Shown one piece after another: positions 20,961 through 28,448 of a DNA stretch of 58,740 nt (position 1 is the first letter of the stretch; every line of letters begins with the position of its first letter). The translations under genes and the position numbers were made by a program. The DNA lies in assembly GCA_050692055.1 (NCBI GenBank), contig JBOGTC010000060.1, positions 1-58,740 on the forward strand, in the 5' to 3' direction. The notes under the pieces were generated by a model. It was not told the origin of the DNA. It saw only the letters and a program-made list of their open reading frames with translations, and made no database searches. The DNA comes from JBOGTC01 sp050692055 (GTDB taxonomy: Bacteria > Chloroflexota > Limnocylindria > QHBO01).

Positions 20961-21674
20961 GTGCGACTGGTCGAGTGGCCGCGAATGCCGTTCCTGAACG
21001 ACGAGGTGCGAGAGTGGATCGCGCTCGAGCTCAGGGGCCTCGGCGTCGAGGATTTGGCTGTTTACGCGTTGGAGGCCGGGACCGAGGGTGACGAGCGGCG
21101 CGTCGTCGTGGCAACCGAGATCGGGCTGCTCGATCATCGCTATGCGCCGTATGGCTCGTCGGCGCGATATCGGCTGGCGATGCTCCTCTACCCCTGGCAG
21201 GTGCTGCGCGGCGTCGAGCTGAGGGCCGATACCTTCCGGCTCTGGGCGCGCGAGCACCGCACGCGGTGGTCGTTCACGCTCCACCATCCGCACTTCGAGG
21301 CGGCCACCGAGACGACCGATCTGGGCCAGGCCCTCTGCGACTTCGCGCGCGTCTGCGCCGTGATGGCCGAGCCGTTCGGCGTGCCGGCCGGACGGGCCAG
21401 CAGTGAGGTCCCGCGCGCCCACTCCCGAGGCCCGCAGCCGCTGAAGGCCGTGGAGCCCGTCGACATGGCAGCCGCCGGAGCGAACGACGTGGAGGCCGAT
21501 GCCGTCTCGGCGACCGAGGCCGGCGCGGAATCGGCGGGTCCCGAGACGACGATCAAGCCGGGCGAGGAGGAGGTCGCCCTGGACACCGGCAGCACGGATG
21601 GCGAGCAGCCCGGCGAGGAGGCCGACGCCACCATCGGTGCCGAGGCGGGCGCGCCGACCCGCTCCGATACATAA
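20961..21674 (+). CDS. Uncharacterised protein with acidic Ala/Glu-rich C-terminus
   Basis: 237 aa, GTG start with GGAGGTGA seven bases upstream, a strong ribosome site. Residues 1-145 look folded (LLDHRYAPYGSSARYRLAMLLYPWQVLRGVELRADTFRLWAREHRTRWSFTLHHP), with alternating strands recalling a PH-like or YokE-type domain. The rest (about 150-237) is acidic and low complexity, probably disordered. It lies between tgt and queA but on the other strand, so it is not in their transcript. No family was identified with confidence. Confidence 0.7.
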   Translation: MRLVEWPRMPFLNDEVREWIALELRGLGVEDLAVYALEAGTEGDERRVVVATEIGLLDHRYAPYGSSARYRLAMLLYPWQVLRGVELRADTFRLWAREHRTRWSFTLHHPHFEAATETTDLGQALCDFARVCAVMAEPFGVPAGRASSEVPRAHSRGPQPLKAVEPVDMAAAGANDVEADAVSATEAGAESAGPETTIKPGEEEVALDTGSTDGEQPGEEADATIGAEAGAPTRSDT

Positions 21675-21716
21675 GATCCCTCGAGACGTGGCGCGACACG
21701 GGCCGCGAGGCTTGGC

Positions 21717-22796
21717 CTACCGGATCAGCATGGCGTCGCCGAAGCTGAAGAACCGATAGCCCTCGTCGAGCGCCGCGCGGTAGGCGGCCAGGAGCGTATC
21801 GCGCGCATCGGACGGCGTGGTCCCATCCGGCATGCCGGCCTGGACGAACGCGGTGACGAGCAGCAGCAGCGAGCTCCGTGGCAGGTGGAAGTTCGTGACC
21901 AGGGCATCGACCGCCTCGAACCGGTGCGGCGGCGTGATGTACAGCTCGCTCCAGCCCATGCTGGCCCGCGAGTGTGCCGCGGTCTCCAGCACCCGCACGG
22001 TTGTGGTCCCGACGGCTACGACTCGGCCGCCGGCCTCTCGTGCCTGGCGCATCGCGCGGCGAGTCGCGGCGGGGACCTCGTACCACTCGCGGTGGATCCG
22101 GTGCTCATCGACGAACTCGCCCTCGAGCGGGCGGAACGTGTCGAGGCCTACGTGGAGCGTGAGGCTCGCGCGGCCGATGCCCCTGGCAGCCAGGTCCTCC
22201 AGCAGCTCCCCCGTGAAGTGGAGGCCGGCGGTCGGCGCCGCGGCGGATCCGGGTGGCCGGGCGTAGACGGTCTGGTATCGATCCGGCGGCGAGGAACGGT
22301 CCCGGATGTAGGGCGGCAGCGGCATCTCGCCGGCAGCCGCCATGACGGCATGCGGGTCGCGGAAGAAGCGGATCATGCGCGCCCCGTCACCGAGGCGCTC
22401 CCCCACCTCGACCCGGTCGCCGCCCCGCAGCGTCAGAAGATCGCCGATGCCGATGCGCCGCGATGGGCGCACGAGCGCTTCCCATCGCCCCGATTGGTCC
22501 GGCATTGGGCGAAGGACCAGGAGCTCGGCGCTGCCACCCGTGTCCCGCTGCGCGGGCAGCCGAGCAGGCATCACGCGCGAGTCGTTGACGACCAGCAGGT
22601 CATCGGGGCGCAGCTCCTCGGCCACGTCGCGGAAGACGCGGTATCGCAGCGCGGGCTTGGCCCGACGCGAGGCCGATCGGTCCAGCACCAGCAGGCGAGA
22701 AGCGTCGCGCGGCTCGATCGGCGTCTGGGCGATCGCACGCTCCGGCAGCGCGTAGTCGAAGTCGTCGACGCGGAGCCGCGTCGAAATCTCGCCCAT
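21717..22796 (-). CDS. queA: S-adenosylmethionine:tRNA ribosyltransferase-isomerase
   Basis: 359 aa. FDYALPERAIAQTPIEPRDASRLLVLDR at the N-terminus, VVNDSRVMPARL, RPPGSAAAPTAGLHFT and NFHLPRSSLLLLVTAFV near the C-terminus, all QueA signatures. It adds the ribosyl moiety of SAM to preQ1-tRNA to form epoxyqueuosine, directly after Tgt. TAGGAT lies exactly six bases before the ATG (leaderless type). Confidence 0.97.
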   Translation of the reverse strand: MGEISTRLRVDDFDYALPERAIAQTPIEPRDASRLLVLDRSASRRAKPALRYRVFRDVAEELRPDDLLVVNDSRVMPARLPAQRDTGGSAELLVLRPMPDQSGRWEALVRPSRRIGIGDLLTLRGGDRVEVGERLGDGARMIRFFRDPHAVMAAAGEMPLPPYIRDRSSPPDRYQTVYARPPGSAAAPTAGLHFTGELLEDLAARGIGRASLTLHVGLDTFRPLEGEFVDEHRIHREWYEVPAATRRAMRQAREAGGRVVAVGTTTVRVLETAAHSRASMGWSELYITPPHRFEAVDALVTNFHLPRSSLLLLVTAFVQAGMPDGTTPSDARDTLLAAYRAALDEGYRFFSFGDAMLIR

Positions 22797-23098
22797 CGCT
22801 TGATCCTAGTCTCGCTGCGCTACGCGCTCCTGCCCCATAGCGCCGCTCGGATGAGCGCTATCTGCATGCCGACCCACGCTTCGGACGTAACGCTCGTCCG
22901 AGTGGCGGTAACTTGTTAAATGGTGACCCCAACGCCGCGATGGTGAGCGTTACGGGGTTGCTGAGTGGCGCTCGCCGGATAAGGCGCATGCCACGAGCGC
23001 TATGTCTGGTCGCCGAGGCCGAGGGCCGTCGGTACACCCCACCACGAGCAAGCGCCCAGCCGGACGGACCGGCCGGGCGCCATCGGTCTCGAAGAAGG
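22797..23098. other. 302-bp gap with hairpins
   Basis: No gene seen. It holds the leaderless-type promoter of queA, an ATAGCGC...GCGCTAT inverted repeat near 22839-22863, and the strong hairpin at 23052-23080 that fits the end of the purine permease transcript. Confidence 0.6.
23052..23080 (-). terminator. Probable terminator hairpin of the purine permease gene
   Basis: Twelve-base arms GCGCCCAGCCGG / CCGGCCGGGCGC (one mismatch) around ACGGA, 19 bp beyond the permease stop on the minus strand. GC-rich without a real T-tract. Confidence 0.6.
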
Positions 23099-24571
23099 TC
23101 AGGCTGGTGGAGCCGGCGCGATGACCCCCTGCAGCCACGGAACGGCGAAGAAGAGCAGGAAGGCAAGGGCCACCACCCACAGGAGCGGATGGATCTCGCC
23201 GGCCCTGCCGCGAACCACCTTGAGGAAGACGTAGGTCACGAATCCGGCCGCGATGCCGGTGGTGATCGTGAAGGTGAGGGGCATGACGACCGCGGTCACC
23301 AGCACCGGGAACATCTCGTCGATCTCGCCCCAGTCGAAGTCCCGGGCGATGGTGAACATCAGGAAGCCCACGATCACGAGGGCGGGAGCCGTTGCCTGCG
23401 CCGGCACGATGCCGGCAATCGGCGCGATCAGGATCGCGGCGAGGAACAGGATGCCGACGACCACCGCCGTCAGCCCCGTCCGTCCGCCCTCGCTGACTCC
23501 CGCCGCGGACTCGATGTAGGTCGTGTTCGAGCTGACGCCGAACGCGCCGCCGAGGACCGCACCGATCGAATCGACGAAGAGCACGCGACCGATGCCCGGC
23601 AGCTGCCCGCGCTCGTCGACCAGGCCCGCCTGCTCGCCGACGCCGATCACCGTGCCCATGGTGTCGAAGAAGTCCGACAGCATCAGGCTGAAGATGACGA
23701 GCGCCACGATGAGCTCCGGCGCGGCCGTCCACACATCGAGCATGGCGCCGAACGGCTGGAAGATGGTCGAGAAGTTGTCCAGGCTGAAGTCGAAGAAGTA
23801 GGCATCAACCGTCGCCGGCAGCACGGCCGTGCCCGGCAGGAAGCCCGAGTTGTCGGTGCCAACGATGGCATTCAGCACGATGGCGACGACCGTCGTGACG
23901 AGAATGCTGATGAGGAGCGCTCCACGCACGCGCAGCGCCATCAGCGCCAGCGCCAGGGCAAGGCCGATGACGAACGTCAGCGTCGCCACGTTGACGATGC
24001 CACCCGGGACGACCGGTGGCACGCCCGGTCCCGCCACGATGAACCCGCCGTTGAATAGCCCGATGAACAGGATGAAGAGCCCGATGCCCACCGCGATCGC
24101 GCGCTTCAGGTTGATGGGGATCGCCGCCATGATCGCCTGCCGCAGGCCGGTGATCACCAGGAGGGTGATGATGATTCCCTCCCAGATGATGACCGCCATG
24201 GCCTGCTGCCAGGTGAAGCCGCGGCCCAGGATCAGCTCGAACGCGACCACCGCGTTCAGGCCCAGGCCGGCCGCGAGCGCGAAGGGATAGTTCGTCACCA
24301 GCCCCATCGCGATGGTCAGGATGCCCGCCGCCAGGGCGGTCGCCACCACCGTTGGCAGGAACGGTGGGCCGAGTCCGTCGAGCGGTCCGGTCGACAGGAT
24401 GCTCGGATTCACGAAGATGATGTAGGCCATGACCATGAACGTGGTCAGGCCCGCGCGAATCTCCGTCCCGACGGATGTCCCCCGCTCGTCGAATCGGAAG
24501 AAGGAGCCGAATCCGCCGCTGGCTGCTTGCCTTGGGGGCGGTTCGCTCCGGGATACGTCGGTAGCCTCCAC
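23099..24571 (-). CDS. AzgA-type NCS2 purine (guanine/hypoxanthine) permease
   Basis: 490 aa from a GTG at 24571 with GGAGGG seven bases upstream; the frame is open further but unlike protein. An N-terminal FFRFDERGTSVGTEIRAGLTTFMVMAYIIFVNPSIL is diagnostic of the AzgA/PbuG subgroup. Then about 13 transmembrane helices, with SLMLSDFFDTMGTVIGVGEQAGL and GVSSNTTYIESAAGVSEGGRTGLTA in the substrate region. It imports hypoxanthine, guanine or adenine by proton symport, feeding the purine salvage and breakdown genes found further along. No purine riboswitch core was seen in the 211 bp upstream. Confidence 0.93.
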   Translation of the reverse strand: MEATDVSRSEPPPRQAASGGFGSFFRFDERGTSVGTEIRAGLTTFMVMAYIIFVNPSILSTGPLDGLGPPFLPTVVATALAAGILTIAMGLVTNYPFALAAGLGLNAVVAFELILGRGFTWQQAMAVIIWEGIIITLLVITGLRQAIMAAIPINLKRAIAVGIGLFILFIGLFNGGFIVAGPGVPPVVPGGIVNVATLTFVIGLALALALMALRVRGALLISILVTTVVAIVLNAIVGTDNSGFLPGTAVLPATVDAYFFDFSLDNFSTIFQPFGAMLDVWTAAPELIVALVIFSLMLSDFFDTMGTVIGVGEQAGLVDERGQLPGIGRVLFVDSIGAVLGGAFGVSSNTTYIESAAGVSEGGRTGLTAVVVGILFLAAILIAPIAGIVPAQATAPALVIVGFLMFTIARDFDWGEIDEMFPVLVTAVVMPLTFTITTGIAAGFVTYVFLKVVRGRAGEIHPLLWVVALAFLLFFAVPWLQGVIAPAPPA

Positions 24572-24782
24572 TCGGTTGCCCTCCGCTCCGGTGTGCAGGC
24601 CCGTCCGACACCTCTTCTTCGCGCGGACGGTGCCGGAGCGCAGCGTACTCCTGTGACCCGTTCGCACGCGCCGCTTTCCGCGCACTCGCTGGATGCTCGC
24701 GCTGGCCCAGCGCGAGTAGGGGCGGCGCGTCGTCACCAGATTCAGTTGGGGTAGGCGTCGTGCTGGATCGGCAGCTGGACGG

Positions 24783-25829
24783 CTAAGCGTCGAACAGCCC
24801 GGGCTGAGCCGATGCAGCCGCGCCGGCCGGCGGAGTCATGCCGAGATGCTCCCAGCCGCTGCCGGTCAGCTGGCGGCCGCGCGAGGTGCGCGCCAGGAGC
24901 CCGATCTGCATCAGGTACGGCTCCACGACGTCCTCGATCGTCTCGACCGGCTCGCTGACCGTGGCGGCCATGGTGGCCAGCCCCACCGGTCCCCCTGCGT
25001 GATGCTCGGCCATGGCGCGCAGCAGCTGGCGATCCATGGCGTCGAGGCCGCGCTCGTCGATCTCGAGCAGCTCGAGCGCATCGCCAGCCAGCTGGTTGGT
25101 CACCCGTTCGTCGCCGTCTCCCCGCACCTGGGCATAGTCGCGGACCCGCTTGAGGAGCCGGTTCGCGATCCGCGGCGTGCCACGCGACCGCCGCGCCACG
25201 AGGGTGGCGGCGTCATCGGCGATGGCGATGCCCAGGATCTCGGCGGATCGGCGCAGGATGCGCTCCAGCTCCGGCTGCGTGTAGTAGTCGAGGCGGTAGG
25301 TGACGCCGAAGCGGTCACGTAGCGGCCCGGTGATGGCGCCGACGCGCGTCGTGGCGCCGATCACCGTCACGTGCTCGATCTGCAGCCGGACCGTCCGCGC
25401 GCCCGGGCCCTTGCCGAGCACGACGTCGAGCGCGTAGTCCTCCATGGCCGGATAGAGGATCTCCTCCACCGCATGGCTGAGCCGATGGATCTCGTCAATG
25501 AACAGCACGTCGCCCTTGCCCAGGCTCGTCAGGACCGCGGCGAGATCGCCGGCACGCTCGATGGCCGGACCGCTGGTGGTGCGGATCTGCGCACCCATCT
25601 CGGCGGCAACGATGTTGGCCAGCGTCGTCTTGCCGAGCCCGGGAGGCCCGTAGAGCAGGACGTGGTCGACCGGCTCCTCGCGCTGGCGCGCGGCGTCGAT
25701 CAGGATCGCGAGGTTCTCCTTGATCCGATCCTGCCCCGCAAACTCGTCGAGACGGCGTGGTCGGACCGTCGACTCGAGTGTGCGCTCCTCCTCGGCGACG
25801 TCGGCGCTGGTGATGCGCTCGATCGTCAT
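24783..25829 (-). CDS. ruvB: Holliday junction branch-migration helicase RuvB
   Basis: 348 aa. N-terminal STVRPRRLDEFAGQDRIKENLAILI, Walker A GPPGLGKTTLANIVA, Walker B VLFIDEIHRL, sensor GATTRVGAITGPLRDRFG and the C-terminal winged helix (RTSRGRQLTGSGWEHLGM). It works with RuvA and RuvC, encoded about 29 kb away here instead of adjacent. The ATG is the end of an exact GGACCGATG copy on the minus strand. Confidence 0.98.
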   Translation of the reverse strand: MTIERITSADVAEEERTLESTVRPRRLDEFAGQDRIKENLAILIDAARQREEPVDHVLLYGPPGLGKTTLANIVAAEMGAQIRTTSGPAIERAGDLAAVLTSLGKGDVLFIDEIHRLSHAVEEILYPAMEDYALDVVLGKGPGARTVRLQIEHVTVIGATTRVGAITGPLRDRFGVTYRLDYYTQPELERILRRSAEILGIAIADDAATLVARRSRGTPRIANRLLKRVRDYAQVRGDGDERVTNQLAGDALELLEIDERGLDAMDRQLLRAMAEHHAGGPVGLATMAATVSEPVETIEDVVEPYLMQIGLLARTSRGRQLTGSGWEHLGMTPPAGAAASAQPGLFDA

Positions 25830-25856
25830 CGGTCCAAATCGAACATGCGACCGATT

Positions 25857-26429
25857 CTACCGGCGCGGCAGGTCGTCCGACGTGTCGATGTCGGGGGCAT
25901 GTGCGTCGATCTCGACCAGGAGCACATCGTCGGCGCCCCGGATGAGGTGCCGCAACCCCCGGTCGCCCTCGAGCTCGTCGACCGATGCGAATCTCGCTCG
26001 CTCGAGAAGCACGGGCGGCGCCGCCACTCCCCGTGCCGAGCTCGCGATGATTGGTCGATCGCCGCGGACCGCGATGAGCTTGCCCACCACGGCCGGATCG
26101 AGCGTGGGCTGGTCGCCGAGCAGGATGACCGCCGCACTGACCTCTGACGGTATGGCACCAATCCCCAGCTGGAGCGATCGGCTCATGCCCAGCTGCGGCT
26201 CCGCGTTCGGAACCGCGACGGCCTGGGGCGGCACGGGAACGCGCGGCGGCACGACGGCCAAAATCGGAGCCAACCCGGCGGCCACGGCGATCTCCACCAC
26301 GGCCTCGAGCATCGTACGCTCGCCCACCTTGGCCAGCTGCTTCGGCGAGCCGAAGCGCGTGGAGGCGCCGGCGGCAAGGATGACGGCGGCGATGCGATGA
26401 GGCTGCGGCAGCATCGGTCCAGGAGACAT
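25857..26429 (-). CDS. MobA/MocA-like nucleotidyltransferase
   Basis: 190 aa from ATG 26429; an alternative ATG at 26414 lies inside a GGACCGATG copy. GT-A fold with AAVILAAGASTRFGSPKQLAKVGERTMLEAVVEIAV and the VILLGDQPTLDPAVVGKLI metal-binding aspartate. MocA-type enzymes attach CMP to molybdopterin for xanthine-dehydrogenase-family enzymes, which fits the molybdenum hydroxylase at 30-34 kb. Other NTP transferases (CofC, IspD-like) share the fold, so the substrate is inferred. Divergent from adenosine deaminase with only 21 bp between starts. Confidence 0.85.
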   Translation of the reverse strand: MSPGPMLPQPHRIAAVILAAGASTRFGSPKQLAKVGERTMLEAVVEIAVAAGLAPILAVVPPRVPVPPQAVAVPNAEPQLGMSRSLQLGIGAIPSEVSAAVILLGDQPTLDPAVVGKLIAVRGDRPIIASSARGVAAPPVLLERARFASVDELEGDRGLRHLIRGADDVLLVEIDAHAPDIDTSDDLPRR

Positions 26430-26450
26430 GGCTTCATATACTGGCGCGCA
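26430..26450. promoter_or_regulatory. Compact divergent promoter, adenosine deaminase / MocA-like gene
   Basis: Only 21 bp separate two opposite ATG codons. They contain TATACT (26437-26442) reading towards adenosine deaminase, and TATATG (26435-26440) reading the other way. Both -10 candidates are close enough to the starts for leaderless or near-leaderless messages. No -35 consensus was seen in either direction. Confidence 0.5.
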
Positions 26451-27482
26451 ATGGCCGAGCGCGACGCGTTCGATGCGATCCCCAAGGTCGAGCTGCACTG
26501 CCACCTCGAGGGCACGGTGCGGCCGGCCACCGTAGTCGAGCTCGCGCACAAGAACGGCCGTTCGCTGCCGACCGACGATCCGACCGAGCTGTACCGATAC
26601 ACCTCGCTTGACACCTTTCTCGAGATCTTCTGGCTCGTGCAGGAGCTGCTGGCGGACCGATCCGATTGGGAGCGCGTCGGCTACGAGGCGGTGCTCGACG
26701 CCGCGCCCCACGGACTCCGCTACCGCGAGGCCTTCTTCACCCCGGCCCGGCACCTCGCGGCAGGGCAGGATCTCGGCGAGATCGTCGCCGGGCTGTCCCA
26801 CGGAATCGAGGCCGCCGAGCGCGAGACCGGCGTGCGCTCGATGCTCATCTGCGATATCGACCGCTCCTTCGGGCCGGCCGCAGCGGTGGAGCTGGTCGAG
26901 CGGCTGGTTGAGCTGCGGCGCGGCGGGCAGGCCGAGCGGGTCATCGGCCTGGGGATGGACTCGACCGAGCGCGGTGTCGATCCTCGCGAGTTCGCGCCGG
27001 CCTTCGATTTGGCGCGCGGGGTCGGGCTGCATCTGACGTCGCACGCCGGCGAGGACACCGGGCCGGACAACATCGCGGTGGCGCTCGAGGCGCTGAAGCT
27101 GGAGCGGATCGACCACGGCGTCGCGATCATGGAGGATGGTGCGCTGGTTGCCCGCGTCGCGGAGGCCGGCATCCCGCTCAACGTGTGTCCCAACTCGAAC
27201 GTCATCATCGCCAACCGGTATCCCTCGCTTGCCGACCATCCCTTCCGCGACATGCGCGAGGCGGGGCTGCTGATCACGCTCAACACGGACGACCCCGCCA
27301 TGACGGATCTCGATCTGGGGAAGGAGTACCGGTCCGTGGCCGCCGCGCAGGGCCTCGCGTTCGCCGAGATGTGCGCCGTGGCGCTGGACGGCGTCGAGGC
27401 TACGTGGCTCGATGACAGCGAGAAACGAGCGCTGCGCGCCTCGTTCGAGCGCGACATCAAGGCGCTTCACGGTCCCTCGTAG
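26451..27482 (+). CDS. Adenosine deaminase family protein
   Basis: 343 aa. KVELHCHLEGTVRPATVVELA (zinc-binding HxH), GLHLTSHAGEDTGPDNI (zinc His and Glu region), DHGVAIMEDG, and LNTDDPAMTDLDLGKEY (catalytic Asp block). It converts adenosine to inosine, feeding hypoxanthine to the purine pathway encoded nearby. Adenine deaminase and some futalosine enzymes are close relatives; the motif pattern does not separate them. The chosen ATG matches the family N-terminus. Confidence 0.9.
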   Translation: MAERDAFDAIPKVELHCHLEGTVRPATVVELAHKNGRSLPTDDPTELYRYTSLDTFLEIFWLVQELLADRSDWERVGYEAVLDAAPHGLRYREAFFTPARHLAAGQDLGEIVAGLSHGIEAAERETGVRSMLICDIDRSFGPAAAVELVERLVELRRGGQAERVIGLGMDSTERGVDPREFAPAFDLARGVGLHLTSHAGEDTGPDNIAVALEALKLERIDHGVAIMEDGALVARVAEAGIPLNVCPNSNVIIANRYPSLADHPFRDMREAGLLITLNTDDPAMTDLDLGKEYRSVAAAQGLAFAEMCAVALDGVEATWLDDSEKRALRASFERDIKALHGPS

Positions 27483-27490
27483 CCAAGCGT

Positions 27491-27731
27491 CCGCCATCTA
27501 CGACTGCTGGTCGTGGTAACCGCCGCCGGTGGCGGAGTTTCCGCCATCTACGACTGCTGGTCGTGGTAACCGCCGCCGGTGGCCGAGTTTCCGCCATATA
27601 CGATCACCAGTCGTATTAAGCGGCGCAACGCGGCCCCGAGCGCTTATCCGCCACGCTCAGCTGAGCGTGGGCGTGGCTTGCGGACTCTCTGCAGGCTGGC
27701 GGAATCCCGTTTAGTACGACCACCAGTCGTA
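27491..27731. repeat. 50-bp tandem repeat with four 17-bp palindromes
   Basis: Two near-identical 50-bp units (27491-27540 and 27541-27590, one difference) and a diverged third start at 27591. Each carries the palindrome TACGAC-N5-GTCGT(A/G): positions 27499, 27549 and 27599 (TACGAT-CACCA-GTCGTA), and a fourth at 27715-27731. A perfect 20-bp palindrome with half-site CCACGCTCAG lies at 27651-27670. It fills the gap between two convergent genes and runs into the 3' part of the HTH-nuclease ORF. Confidence 0.85.
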
Positions 27732-28393
27732 GATGACAGAAACCACAACCCGGCGATCGAGCCGGAAGGCGCCGAGAGCCAACGCCGCACCTCCCGGGCG
27801 CGCATCGGAAGCGCGGCTACAAACGTCTGCTCGTGCTGTGCCACGACACGCCGAGCCGTCGACTGATCTTCGACCACGACCAGCCGGGCCACGCCGCTCG
27901 GCCCCCAGCCGCGCTCTCGTGCGAGCAGATTCGGCACAACCCGGCACTTGCGGTCGAAGCTCGCGAGCAGCTCCTGGACGTCGACCAGCCGCGTCTTGAC
28001 CTCGACCAGCAGCAGGGTCCGGCTCGCCGCGTGCCAGGCCACGATGTCCACGGATCCGCGGTCGCCGTAGTGATTGAAGGTGTACTCCGCAACGACCTCC
28101 CAACCGATGCGGCGGAGGATGCGGATGACCAACTCGACCAGCGCCGCGTGCCCACGGTCCAGCAGCCGAGGTACGTCCCCGCCTCGGCGCAGGCGCGGCT
28201 CGAATTCGAGCTGCACGCCGACAGCATCGCCGACGGTGCGGATGACGCCCACCGTGAGGCCGCCGAGCGCGCCACGCTCGACGAGCGAGGCGGTCGTCTG
28301 ATCGACGCCACTGACGTCCTCGACATCCGACTGCCGCATGCCCAGCCGGACGCGCGCCGTTCGAACGATCCGTCCCACTCTGCGATCATCCAT
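27644..28393 (-). CDS. XRE-type HTH protein fused to a PD-(D/E)XK nuclease-like domain
   Basis: 249 aa from ATG 28393. N-terminal HTH (MDDRRVGRIVRTARVRLGMRQSDVEDVSGVDQTTASLVERGALGGLTVGVIRTVGDAVGV, about residues 1-60). It is followed by a domain with GSVDIVAWHAASRTLLLVEVKTRLVDVQELLASFDRK, the D...ExK pattern of restriction-like nucleases (about 125-165). The last ~35 residues (from STTGGRTKR) are encoded by palindromic repeat DNA and are probably read-through after loss of the normal stop. This architecture occurs in unassigned actinobacterial and Chloroflexota proteins; a defence or autoregulatory role is a guess. Confidence 0.7.
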   Translation of the reverse strand: MDDRRVGRIVRTARVRLGMRQSDVEDVSGVDQTTASLVERGALGGLTVGVIRTVGDAVGVQLEFEPRLRRGGDVPRLLDRGHAALVELVIRILRRIGWEVVAEYTFNHYGDRGSVDIVAWHAASRTLLLVEVKTRLVDVQELLASFDRKCRVVPNLLARERGWGPSGVARLVVVEDQSTARRVVAQHEQTFVAALPMRAREVRRWLSAPSGSIAGLWFLSSTTGGRTKRDSASLQRVRKPRPRSAERGG

Positions 28394-28415
28394 CGAGCGA
28401 TGATCCACCCGAGTG

Positions 28416-28443
28416 CTTACCGGCCGCTTACTAATCGCTTTCG
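28416..28443. promoter_or_regulatory. Triple 11-bp-phased repeat, site B
   Basis: CTTACC (28416), CTTACT (28427) and CTTTCG (28438), spacing 11 and 11. It lies in the 55-bp divergent gap between the HTH-nuclease start (28393) and the amidohydrolase start (28449), so it could control either gene. Confidence 0.6.
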
Positions 28444-28448
28444 GCTCG

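Noticed and set aside
22913..24058. 381-codon plus-strand ORF opposite the purine permease
   Set aside because: His/Arg/Glu-rich shadow frame; the permease on the other strand has clear transmembrane helices and motifs.
24572..24782. Possible purine riboswitch upstream of the permease
   Set aside because: The conserved purine-riboswitch core and loop sequences could not be found, and a normal ribosome site precedes the GTG start.
28418..28445. Triple repeat as a CRISPR or iteron array
   Set aside because: Only three 6-bp words at 11-bp spacing; far too short for CRISPR, and no replication initiator nearby.
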